From: Halothece sp. MAG
Lineage (GTDB): Bacteria; Cyanobacteriota; Cyanobacteriia; Cyanobacteriales; Rubidibacteraceae
DNA length: 12,043 nucleotides
NCBI GenBank assembly: GCA_018610095.1
Contig: JAHEOB010000105.1
Coordinates: 1 to 12,043 of the forward strand
Direction: 5' to 3'
The translations under genes and the position numbers were made by a program. The notes beneath the pieces were generated by a model. That model worked only from the letters and a program-made list of their open reading frames with translations, was not told the DNA's origin and made no database searches. Every line of letters begins with the position of its first letter. Positions within the stretch are counted from its first letter, which is position 1. This document shows positions 6,801-12,043 of this stretch, in pieces.

Positions 6801-7069
6801 ATTTATCCGTGGCAGAATATTTTGGCGAAGTTGCCCTGTTTGATGAAGCCCCGCATTGGGAAAGCGCGATCGCGTATCAAGATTGTACTTTACTCAAACT
6901 AGAAAAAAGTCGCTTTATCAGCCTGATTAGCCAACGTCCTCATATTATTCTGGAAATTTGTCGCTTTTTGAGTCAACGCTTGCGGGCAACGGATAAATTC
7001 CGCCCCAGCAGTAAACGATTACTCACCGCTTCCTCAGAAACCACCGAAATGGCACAAAATTATAATTGA
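3857..7069 (+). CDS. Transporter-like membrane domain + HEAT repeats + cyclic-nucleotide-binding-like domain
   Basis: A 1070-residue three-part protein. Residues about 20-410 form a polytopic membrane domain with roughly ten or more hydrophobic segments, resembling MFS or ATP/ADP-translocase (NTT)-like carriers; the stretch GLAIPVHQLNYNAIPPEFSGRVR (336-358 region) fits the NTT-like pattern only loosely. Residues about 435-900 form a HEAT-type helical repeat array (for example HPHPLVRAKALEVLGE and GDPQVRQAAAQALVAFG). Residues about 915-1045 form a Crp-like cyclic-nucleotide domain with FGEVALFDEAP at 989-999. The arginine that normally contacts the cyclic phosphate is absent (HWES at 1000-1003), so ligand binding is doubtful. 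ATG 3857 is preferred over TTG 3833 because of the promoter position; no Shine-Dalgarno is visible. Substrate and role are unknown. Similar fusions are found in cyanobacterial genomes, to my knowledge without a defined function. Confidence 0.85.
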   Translation: MLNQFLQQRFNLPHFKINRLTQFLLLSVTMLTYCIMAMNIANSLFLSNAGADYLPLLFIFVGLFSIVAFAGVSQIIDRLSRPRLFQYTLLVFAFLFTVFCLILDINFLPLYFLISITAFFQFDLYVNILYPNLVIDYFTSLEYKRYAPFLGIAQAVGILLGGGLTTLLAQYLNNRQLLICVIVIFGIAIAQLVYLEQSQQRLESQYAGKRVGLIESLKTFPDLVKRYPLVFYLATSSFLFILIYVMSEFLWFSTYAQNFQGQALTAFLGTVRIITSTTQIATLFFITRPLLRQLGVARMNVAYPMITLVALAGMAVRGDLKSAIALNINGDSLNKGLAIPVHQLNYNAIPPEFSGRVRTLSDGLIYGVGLTLAGILLLVVQSLLSLTQIAGIAITVTVVALIARLPMGKLYAKGLENMIRSNTLDLDDFNYRTLLPAASRSAIQDLMTQGDRYTRVKGLEFAARLDEPSHFLPQVKRILQESSNDHQLRQAVVTLFGYNADSTTLQQFREFLDSDETALQATAIEILTVNKQAIPEAKLQSFLNHDQQEIRLLAALAVKLSPQAVKEEIVTLSEQVWQLDWEDNAASAIARVIGEIENRDLIGLLKPVLAMENPTVKQEGLTTLAHLASRGDFELAEMAIPELEHPHPLVRAKALEVLGETRCQGMERQVGTALKDGDPQVRQAAAQALVAFGDRGLAVAQDYLASSNTEVVTAAITAITQFRTKKASDILYDHLAPDFRELSQTQAWQKQIPRDDPNWQPLALAIADYHNRVVQKVLFILSCFGHSRTVNTVTRAFKSTNPREVANAVEVLATLPYRRLALPLMPILEKMGQSPTTPRTRPSSAWLRSKGYKLLLEALDARDRWIRVGALIAMATVPFTLMKDPDPLVKNTAQQLFLPIVQNPSPQKMLMNRLLLLKNVALFKNLSLEELLLIDQTLEQEQVLATQTIFAEGAWGTHLYIIAEGSVRMVKTFNGESQDIRHLSVAEYFGEVALFDEAPHWESAIAYQDCTLLKLEKSRFISLISQRPHIILEICRFLSQRLRATDKFRPSSKRLLTASSETTEMAQNYN
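4418..4425. repeat. HIP1 octamer site 3
   Basis: GCGATCGC within CGCGATCGCG; read as Ala-Ile-Ala in the membrane domain. Confidence 0.95.
4823..4830. repeat. HIP1 octamer site 4
   Basis: GCGATCGC within CGCGATCGCG; read as Ala-Ile-Ala (residues 323-325 of the fusion protein). Confidence 0.95.
5618..5625. repeat. HIP1 octamer site 5
   Basis: GCGATCGC within CGCGATCGCG; read as Ala-Ile-Ala (588-590) in the HEAT array. Confidence 0.95.
6866..6873. repeat. HIP1 octamer site 6
   Basis: GCGATCGC within CGCGATCGCG; read as Ala-Ile-Ala (1004-1006), just after the degenerate phosphate-binding motif. Confidence 0.95.
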
Positions 7070-7128
7070 GTCAAACGGTTGGTTGGGGTAAAGTATTGCT
7101 AAACACTTGTTAAATCGGTGGCATATTT

Positions 7129-8487
7129 ATGGCAAAACGAGTGCGCCATCAACGCTTTTCTAAGTCTAGTATGCTCTCTCAATTAAAGAATAATCGGTTG
7201 AGTCGCAGATTAAGGTGGCTTGCCCCAGGGATTTTTGTGAAACGCTGGTTATTCATTAGTTTGTTGGGTGTGTTACTAACGCTGCTGGGGTTAGCCCATT
7301 GGGTGGAATTAACCCCAATTTTTTACCTGATGGAGTTTATCGAAGCGATATTAGAAACCATTGCTGATATTTTTCCCAATTATATTTCTGGACCGATCGC
7401 GATCGCGCTGGGGTTATTTTTAATTTTTTGGGGTCAATCACGGACCGTGGGTTCCATCACAGAAGTTCTTAACCCTGATCAAGACCAAGAATTAATTGAT
7501 GTTTTAACCACCCATCGTAAACTCGTTAAAGGGCCGAAAATTGTCGCCATTGGCGGGGGAACTGGGCTTTCCACCTTACTGCGAGGAATTAAAACTTATA
7601 GTGCCAATATTACTGCCATTGTCACCGTTGCCGATGATGGCGGTTCCTCAGGGCGATTACGTCGAGAACAAGGAATGTTACCCCCCGGCGATATTCGTAG
7701 CTGTTTAGCCGCCCTAGCCGATGAAGAAAAACTGGTAACAGAATTATTCCATTATCGCTTTCGCTGTGGCGAGGGCCTCAGTGGGCACAGTTTCGGCAAT
7801 CTGTTTCTCTCGGCAATGAATCAGGTGACTGGGGATTTGGAACAAGCCATTGAAGCCAGTTCTAAAGTCTTAGCGGTAAGAGGGCGTGTCGTTCCTGCTA
7901 CCTTAGAAGATATGCAATTGTGGGCAGAAATGGAAGATGGACGCCTTGTGGAAGGGGAATCCCAGATTTCGGAAGCAGGGGGGAAAATTGTCCGTTTTGG
8001 GTGCTATCCTCAAGATCCAACAGCTGTTCCCAGCGCGATCGATGCTATTAAGGATGCCGATTTAGTCTTATTAGGGCCAGGTAGCCTTTATACCAGTATT
8101 TTGCCTAATTTGCTGGTACCTGAAATTCGAGAAGCCTTAAGCAAAACCAAAGCCTCACGTCTCTATATTTGTAATATTATGACGCAACCGGGGGAAACCG
8201 ATGGCTATACAGTTTCCGATCATATTCGCGCTTTAGATAAGGTGTCATCTCAACCGCTATTTGATGCCGTGTTAGCCCACTGTGATTCTCCAAGCCCTGA
8301 GAGTTTACAACGCTATGCGGATCAAAATGCCCATCCCGTCTATGTGGATCGCGAAGAGATTAACAAACTGCAACGGCGTTTAATTTTAGCCCATATCATG
8401 TATGAAGATGCCCAATCAGGGTATGTTCGTCATGATCCCAAACAGTTAGCAAAGGTAATTTGGCGTTGGTATCAAAATCGTAAATAG
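7129..8487 (+). CDS. yvcK: YvcK/CofD-family protein with N-terminal membrane anchor
   Basis: A 452-residue member of the YvcK (gluconeogenesis factor, GlmR) branch of the CofD-like superfamily. In Bacillus, YvcK binds UDP-sugars and directs carbon into cell-wall precursors; it is not the F420 enzyme. A basic N-terminus is followed by two hydrophobic helices at about 39-58 and 85-102, then the Rossmann-type domain from 135: IGGGTGLS (141-148), ADDGGSSGRLR (168-178), PPGDIRSC (185-192), GHSFGNL (219-225), GPGSLYTSILPN (316-327) and MTQPGETDGY (351-360). The core is therefore complete and probably cytoplasmic at the inner membrane; Bacillus YvcK lacks these helices. ATG 7129 is the first start in the frame, with no strong Shine-Dalgarno; ATG 7171 is possible. 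tsaE follows 8 bp later. The wall role is inferred from homology plus the lspA and PBP genes downstream. Confidence 0.92.
   Translation: MAKRVRHQRFSKSSMLSQLKNNRLSRRLRWLAPGIFVKRWLFISLLGVLLTLLGLAHWVELTPIFYLMEFIEAILETIADIFPNYISGPIAIALGLFLIFWGQSRTVGSITEVLNPDQDQELIDVLTTHRKLVKGPKIVAIGGGTGLSTLLRGIKTYSANITAIVTVADDGGSSGRLRREQGMLPPGDIRSCLAALADEEKLVTELFHYRFRCGEGLSGHSFGNLFLSAMNQVTGDLEQAIEASSKVLAVRGRVVPATLEDMQLWAEMEDGRLVEGESQISEAGGKIVRFGCYPQDPTAVPSAIDAIKDADLVLLGPGSLYTSILPNLLVPEIREALSKTKASRLYICNIMTQPGETDGYTVSDHIRALDKVSSQPLFDAVLAHCDSPSPESLQRYADQNAHPVYVDREEINKLQRRLILAHIMYEDAQSGYVRHDPKQLAKVIWRWYQNRK
7399..7406. repeat. HIP1 octamer site 7
   Basis: GCGATCGC within CGATCGCGATCGCG, a partly doubled site; read as Ala-Ile-Ala in the second membrane helix of YvcK. 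Confidence 0.95.
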
Positions 8488-8495
8488 TCAAAGCC

Positions 8496-8981
8496 ATGGC
8501 TTGGCAAATTCCATTAACCACCCCTGAAGCGACGCAACAATTCGGGAAACAGTTAGCAACGGCCCTGTCACCAGGAGGTGTCATTTTATTATGGGGAGAA
8601 CTGGGGGCAGGGAAAACGACCTTAGTGCAAGGATTAGGAGAAGGATTAGGCATTGAACAACCCATTGTTAGTCCCACCTTTACCCTGATTAACGAATATT
8701 GCGAAGGCAAAATGCCCTTGTATCATCTTGATTTATATCGTTTAGAGAATGCTAGCGCGATCGCGCAATTATTTCCCGAAACCTATTGGGAGGGTGAAGA
8801 AGTTCCCCCCGGCCTCACTGTTATTGAGTGGGCGCAACGATTACCCTATTTTCCAGATCATTATCTTCAAATCGAACTATTGTTTCAACAGCAAGCTCGT
8901 TACGCCCTTGTCAAAATCGTAGGAGACGCTGAAATTCCGCTAATTAATCTGTTAGAACAATGGATGTTATTGAAACCATAA
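8496..8981 (+). CDS. tsaE: tRNA threonylcarbamoyladenosine biosynthesis ATPase TsaE
   Basis: The small P-loop ATPase of the bacterial TsaB-TsaD-TsaE complex that makes t6A at position 37 of ANN-decoding tRNAs. The 161 residues fit the family length. Motifs visible are Walker A GELGAGKTT at 34-42, the switch-like SPTFTLINEY at 59-68, HLDLYRL at 77-83 and the IEWAQRL strand at 110-116. ATG 8496 starts 8 bp after the yvcK stop with no clear Shine-Dalgarno, which suggests coupled translation. The last 22 bp overlap the next gene in another frame. TsaB and TsaD are not in the window. Confidence 0.95.
   Translation: MAWQIPLTTPEATQQFGKQLATALSPGGVILLWGELGAGKTTLVQGLGEGLGIEQPIVSPTFTLINEYCEGKMPLYHLDLYRLENASAIAQLFPETYWEGEEVPPGLTVIEWAQRLPYFPDHYLQIELLFQQQARYALVKIVGDAEIPLINLLEQWMLLKP
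8757..8764. repeat. HIP1 octamer site 8
   Basis: GCGATCGC within CGCGATCGCG; read as Ala-Ile-Ala (88-90) in TsaE. Confidence 0.95.
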
Positions 8982-9340
8982 AAGCAGACTACGCTCGTTT
9001 TCCCAACAATCAAAGTTATAATCTGTATGCTGAAAATGTTTATTTTCAAGACCCCATAACCCAATTTCGAGGGTTAAAACGCTATCAATCCCTCATTAAT
9101 TTTATTAGTAAGTGGTTTAAACAAATTAATTTAGAATTGCACCATATTGAACAAATTGAGCAGACCATTCATACTCAATGGACATTAAACTGGACAACCC
9201 CGCTTCCTTGGAAACCTCGAATTTCGATTCCGGGACGAAGTGAATTAATTTTAAATGATGAGCAAAAAATTATTTCTCACATTGACTATTGGGATTGTTC
9301 CCGTTGGGATGTTTTGAAACAGCATTTCATGTTTCAATAG
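8960..9340 (+). CDS. DUF2358 family protein (NTF2-like)
   Basis: A 126-residue soluble protein recognised as DUF2358, a family of cyanobacteria and plant plastids with a predicted NTF2/SnoaL-like alpha+beta fold. The pattern is an N-terminal helix (ETIKADYARFP), the signature YAENVYFQDPITQFRGLKRY at 23-42, a tryptophan-rich beta sheet (TQWTLNWTTPLPWKPRISIPG, about 72-92) and a final strand with HIDYWDCSRWDVL at 107-119. No catalytic residues are established for the family and I assign no function. It starts inside the end of tsaE with a 22-bp overlap and no visible Shine-Dalgarno, so re-initiation after tsaE is likely. bioY begins 50 bp downstream. Confidence 0.8.
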   Translation: MDVIETIKADYARFPNNQSYNLYAENVYFQDPITQFRGLKRYQSLINFISKWFKQINLELHHIEQIEQTIHTQWTLNWTTPLPWKPRISIPGRSELILNDEQKIISHIDYWDCSRWDVLKQHFMFQ

Positions 9341-9375
9341 TATCCCGTGACCGCATCTGGCTAACACGAAAATTT

Positions 9376-9383
9376 GAAAGAGG
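9376..9383 (+). promoter_or_regulatory. Ribosome binding site that sets the bioY start
   Basis: GAAAGAGG, seven bases before GTG 9391. It supports GTG as the true start of bioY rather than any codon in the longer open frame that begins at 9289. Confidence 0.7.
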
Positions 9384-9390
9384 ATCGTCG

Positions 9391-10020
9391 GTGACTTCTC
9401 CAAAGAACGAATTACTGTGGACGATAATTGGTTTAATTTTAACCATCGCGGGAACGTTTGTCCAAGGCTTTATTGTCAATGTTCCTTGGTTATGGTCGGA
9501 ACAAGGGATTAACATTACTCCCCTAGAAGTCACTTTACAAATGGGGGCAGTGCTGTTAACAGCTTGTTTGGGAGGAAAACGCGCTGGCGCTCTCTCGCAA
9601 ATTGCTTATATCGCTATGGGATTATTCTATTTACCCGTGTTCTCTGAAGGAGGCGGTTGGAGTTATCTAACAGAACCCACTTTTGGCTATATTATCGGTT
9701 TTGTCCCCGCAGCATGGTACTGTGGACGGTTAGCATTTGAGTGGCCTCGACAATTGGAATGGTTAACCATTAGTTGTATCTTGGGGTTGGGAATTATACA
9801 TTTGATGGGAATTGTTTATTTAGTGGGGTTACACATTTTTCATCGCATCGTGGATAATGATCTATTACCATTATTACCGTATCGCATCGTGGATAATGAT
9901 CTATTACCATTATTACCGTCAATGCTCCAATATTCTTGGGAACCTTTAGGCTCACAATTAGTGATCATTTGTGGGGTGGCAGTGTTGGCGTATGGCTTAC
10001 GAAGTATTCTATTTTATTGA
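9391..10020 (+). CDS. bioY: Biotin transporter BioY (ECF S component)
   Basis: A membrane protein of 209 residues that captures biotin, alone or with an ECF energy module (EcfT plus ATPases, not in this window). Hydrophobic segments lie at about 10-28, 47-62, 66-84, 98-115, 124-148 and 186-206, giving six. The family signature is clear: GGKRAGALSQIAYIAMGLFY (61-80), LPVFSEGGGW (81-90) and LTEPTFGYIIGF (93-104). GTG 9391 is chosen for its good Shine-Dalgarno; the frame is open further upstream, but that part overlaps DUF2358 and is unlike the family. Odd feature: residues 151-163 and 164-176 are a perfect 13-residue repeat apart from His/Tyr at the first position, from a 39-bp tandem duplication between the fifth and sixth helices. 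The frame is preserved, so the gene may still work. The TGA overlaps the lspA ATG by one base. Confidence 0.9.
   Translation: MTSPKNELLWTIIGLILTIAGTFVQGFIVNVPWLWSEQGINITPLEVTLQMGAVLLTACLGGKRAGALSQIAYIAMGLFYLPVFSEGGGWSYLTEPTFGYIIGFVPAAWYCGRLAFEWPRQLEWLTISCILGLGIIHLMGIVYLVGLHIFHRIVDNDLLPLLPYRIVDNDLLPLLPSMLQYSWEPLGSQLVIICGVAVLAYGLRSILFY
9842..9919 (+). repeat. 39-bp perfect tandem duplication inside bioY
   Basis: Bases 9842-9880 are repeated without a mismatch at 9881-9919. The unit is 13 codons, so it stays in frame and doubles the peptide RIVDNDLLPLLP. The absence of any synonymous difference points to a recent event. Within each unit ATTACC also occurs twice (encoding LLPLLP), a small internal repeat that could have helped slippage. 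Confidence 0.97.
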
Positions 10021-10517
10021 TGAAGAAGAATCGGTTATTTTGGTTCGTTGCGATTGTCGGCTTTATCCTGGATCAAGTAAGCAAATTTTGGGCGGATCAT
10101 TATTTTTCTGAAATTGGCGAAACGATCCCTATTTGGCAGGATGTCTTTCATTTCACCTATGTACACAATACAGGAGCCGCGTTTAGCTTATTAACGGATC
10201 AAGTCCATTGGCTTCGTTGGTTGTCCTTAACCGTTACCATAGGATTAATGATTTTTGTTTGGTTGAGTTCCCGTTTACCCAAATTAGAACAGATGGGGTA
10301 CGGGTTGGTTTTAGCAGGGGCTGCTGGGAATGGGATGGATCGCTTTTTATTTGGATTTGTGATTGATTTTTTTGATGTTCGCTTAATTCAATTTCCGGTT
10401 TTTAATATTGCTGATATTTGCATCAATATTGGCGTGGCTTGTTTAATTATGGCTAACTTCCCCTATTTTAAAGGTTCTCGCCGCCCAAAAAACAGAAATC
10501 CCAATCATTATGAGTAA
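10020..10517 (+). CDS. lspA: Lipoprotein signal peptidase (signal peptidase II)
   Basis: The inner-membrane aspartyl protease that removes signal peptides from diacylglyceryl-modified prolipoproteins; the target of globomycin. It has 165 residues and four membrane helices (about 5-22, 63-82, 92-108 and 128-148). Conserved motifs are DQVSK at 18-22, the NTGAAFS loop at 50-56, GAAGNGMDR at 100-108, and the catalytic aspartates Asp116 (VIDFFDV) and Asp132 (FNIADICINIG). GNGMDR stands where many relatives have GNLIDR, a mild variation. ATG 10020 overlaps the bioY stop by one base (TGATG) and gives the normal N-terminus; the upstream in-frame start at 9936 would overlap bioY by 85 bp and is rejected. 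The stop lies 8 bp inside the next gene. Confidence 0.96.
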   Translation: MKKNRLFWFVAIVGFILDQVSKFWADHYFSEIGETIPIWQDVFHFTYVHNTGAAFSLLTDQVHWLRWLSLTVTIGLMIFVWLSSRLPKLEQMGYGLVLAGAAGNGMDRFLFGFVIDFFDVRLIQFPVFNIADICINIGVACLIMANFPYFKGSRRPKNRNPNHYE

Positions 10518-12043
10518 TGAGACCCCAGGTGGCAATTTCAGCCAATTTGTCACCCAAGCTGTGCAAACGGTTCAAGCACAAGCCTTAACCTTAAAGCCAA
10601 AAGCCAAAGTTCCCGAACTTCATATTAAAAATGGTAAACAGCAAAAGGTCACGAAACACCCTTTAGTAGGGGAGCAATATTTATTGGGGCGTAGTTCTCG
10701 CTCCTGCGATATTGTGATTCGCAATCAGTTAGTGAGCCAAGTTCATGCCTCGGTAAAACGCAATCCATCAGGGGAGTTCTATCTGAAAGATGAAAACTCC
10801 CTCAATGGGATTTATATTGGTAAACAAAAGCATGCTTCTATCAAACTACGCCACGGTGACAAAATTACCTTAGGGCCGCCAGAAATTGCGGATGTTCCAG
10901 AAATAACTTATCATCATCCCCCACCGACGGTTATTAAAGGGATTAATTATGTCTTCTATAGTGTGGCAATCATTGCGATTTTATTAAGTATTGTCATTGG
11001 CTTTGAATGGACTAAGTTTTCCGTTAATCCCTTACCCAGTGGTGTCCAAGGCCCCGTGGTAGTGTATCCCCGTCAGGGGCAAACGCCGCTTAACCGCCAA
11101 CAAAGCACAACCCATCAGGAATTAGAGCGCTTACGGGAGTTTTCTCCTTATCTTCCTGATGCCGTAATTGCCTCGGAAGATACTCGCTTCTATTGGCATT
11201 TTGGCATTGATCCCATTGGGATTGCACGTGCCTTTATCGTCAATTTTACCGCTGCTGATATTCGGGAAGGGGCTAGTACGATCACTCAACAGTTAGCGCG
11301 GAGTCTTTATCCAGAGTATGTGGGGCGAGAGGATACAGTGAGCCGTAAATTACGGGAAATGGTGGTGGCGCTGAAGTTGGAAACCTTTTATAGCAAAAAT
11401 GCCTTGTTGTTAGCCTATCTCAATCGCGTTTTTTTGGGATGGGATAACTACGGATTTGAGGATGCCGCCCAGTTTTATTTTGATAAGTCAGCCCGCGATG
11501 TGAATTTATCAGAAGCTGCCACCTTAGTGGCGATGTTACCAGCCCCGAATCGGTACAATCCCATCCGCAATTATGACGTTACCGTACAGTTGCGCGATCG
11601 CGTGATTAATCGCATGAACCATTTGGGAATGATTAATCAGAAACAAGCCCAACGTGCTCGTCGTTCTCGCATTGAAATCAGTCCAAAAGCCCGAGAAGAG
11701 TTATCAGAAATTCGCGCCCCCTATTTTTATCATCATGTGTTGCAGGAATTAGAAGACTTACTCGGTTCCGAATTAGCTGCCGAGGGAAATTTTATTATTG
11801 AAACTAGCCTTGATCTTGATTTACAAGGAAAAGCCCAAACCTCACTTCGGAAACATCTTAATCGCCAAGGGCTCTCCTCGGGCTATAATCAAGGCGCTAT
11901 AGTTACTCTGGATAGTCAAACAGGGTCCATTTTATCCTTAGTTGGGGGTCGAGATTATCAAAGCAGTCAATTTAATCGTGTTAGCCAAGCGCAACGTCAA
12001 CCGGGTTCTACGTTTAAGGTATTTGCTTATGCTGCTGCCTTAA
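10510..12043 (+). CDS. FHA-domain class A penicillin-binding protein (PBP1A type), 5' part
   Basis: The frame is open from ATG 10510 to the window end: 511 complete codons are visible and the C-terminus is missing. Domains in order are: an N-terminal cytoplasmic FHA domain (about 36-125) with Gly60-Arg61, Ser76, His79 and Asn99-Gly100, the residues that bind phosphothreonine; one membrane helix at about 145-165; a GT51 glycosyltransferase domain (about 200-370) with catalytic Glu223 in EDTRFYWHFG, GASTITQQLARSL at 254-266 and KLREMVVALKLE; and the start of the transpeptidase domain with the SxxK motif PGSTFK (nucleophile Ser500). It polymerises lipid II glycan strands and cross-links them in the periplasm. 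The FHA domain suggests control by Ser/Thr kinases. The start overlaps lspA by 8 bp and no Shine-Dalgarno is visible, so coupled translation is likely. One HIP1 site lies inside. Confidence 0.93.
   Translation, partial: MSNETPGGNFSQFVTQAVQTVQAQALTLKPKAKVPELHIKNGKQQKVTKHPLVGEQYLLGRSSRSCDIVIRNQLVSQVHASVKRNPSGEFYLKDENSLNGIYIGKQKHASIKLRHGDKITLGPPEIADVPEITYHHPPPTVIKGINYVFYSVAIIAILLSIVIGFEWTKFSVNPLPSGVQGPVVVYPRQGQTPLNRQQSTTHQELERLREFSPYLPDAVIASEDTRFYWHFGIDPIGIARAFIVNFTAADIREGASTITQQLARSLYPEYVGREDTVSRKLREMVVALKLETFYSKNALLLAYLNRVFLGWDNYGFEDAAQFYFDKSARDVNLSEAATLVAMLPAPNRYNPIRNYDVTVQLRDRVINRMNHLGMINQKQAQRARRSRIEISPKAREELSEIRAPYFYHHVLQELEDLLGSELAAEGNFIIETSLDLDLQGKAQTSLRKHLNRQGLSSGYNQGAIVTLDSQTGSILSLVGGRDYQSSQFNRVSQAQRQPGSTFKVFAYAAAL
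11594..11601. repeat. HIP1 octamer site 9
   Basis: GCGATCGC within CGCGATCGCG; read as Arg-Asp-Arg in the PBP gene. Confidence 0.95.

Noticed and set aside
7066..7094. Promoter TTGAGT-17 bp-TAAAGT before yvcK
   Set aside because: Correct spacing but only four of six matches in each box; overlaps the previous stop codon. Not strong enough to list.
9289..9390. Longer N-terminus for BioY
   Set aside because: It lies largely over the DUF2358 end, is hydrophilic and unlike the family; the Shine-Dalgarno before GTG 9391 fits better.
9936..10019. Longer N-terminus for LspA
   Set aside because: It would overlap bioY by 85 bp and add a non-family sequence; ATG 10020 gives the standard start.
1..12043. 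Mobile element, defence island, CRISPR or phage genes
   Set aside because: No transposase, integrase, repeat-spacer array or terminal inverted repeats were seen; base composition and HIP1 spread are even across the window.

Overview
This window is a stretch of ordinary bacterial chromosome, almost certainly from a cyanobacterium. The octamer GCGATCGC (HIP1, a cyanobacterial signature) occurs nine times in 12 kb. A bilin-forming heme oxygenase, a TMEM14-family protein, a DUF2358 protein, a membrane-anchored YvcK and an FHA-linked class A penicillin-binding protein all fit that group. Every gene is on the + strand, spacing is tight, and I see no rRNA, tRNA, CRISPR array, insertion sequence, phage gene or toxin-antitoxin pair. 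The genus cannot be fixed from this sequence alone.

Layout. (1) Positions 2-2814 hold a close-packed run: the 3' end of a DUF4230 gene cut by the window edge, cobO (cobalamin adenosyltransferase), a short glutathione S-transferase, radC and a small TMEM14-type membrane protein that overlaps radC by 4 bp. (2) Positions 2815-3790 hold a free-standing heme oxygenase gene, with an inverted repeat upstream and a long transcript-strand hairpin terminator downstream. (3) Positions 3802-7069 hold a strong-looking promoter followed by a 1070-residue fusion of a transporter-like membrane domain, a HEAT-repeat array and a C-terminal cyclic-nucleotide-binding-like domain. (4) Positions 7129-12043 hold a second compact run: yvcK, tsaE, a DUF2358 gene, bioY, lspA and the 5' part of an FHA-transmembrane-PBP1A gene that runs off the window. 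Gene ends overlap at tsaE/DUF2358, bioY/lspA and lspA/PBP.

How the genes fit together. The second run leans toward the cell envelope: a YvcK-family regulator of carbon flow into wall precursors, the lipoprotein signal peptidase and a wall-building synthase, alongside tRNA modification (tsaE) and biotin uptake (bioY). The first run is mixed housekeeping. Heme oxygenase supplies biliverdin for phycobilin pigments and has its own terminator.

The most notable observations are a perfect 39-bp in-frame tandem duplication inside bioY, the membrane-HEAT-cyclic-nucleotide fusion whose nucleotide-binding motif lacks the usual arginine, the FHA-PBP fusion, and the fact that all nine HIP1 sites sit in the same decamer CGCGATCGCG. 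I do not see a clear new defence or mobile system here.
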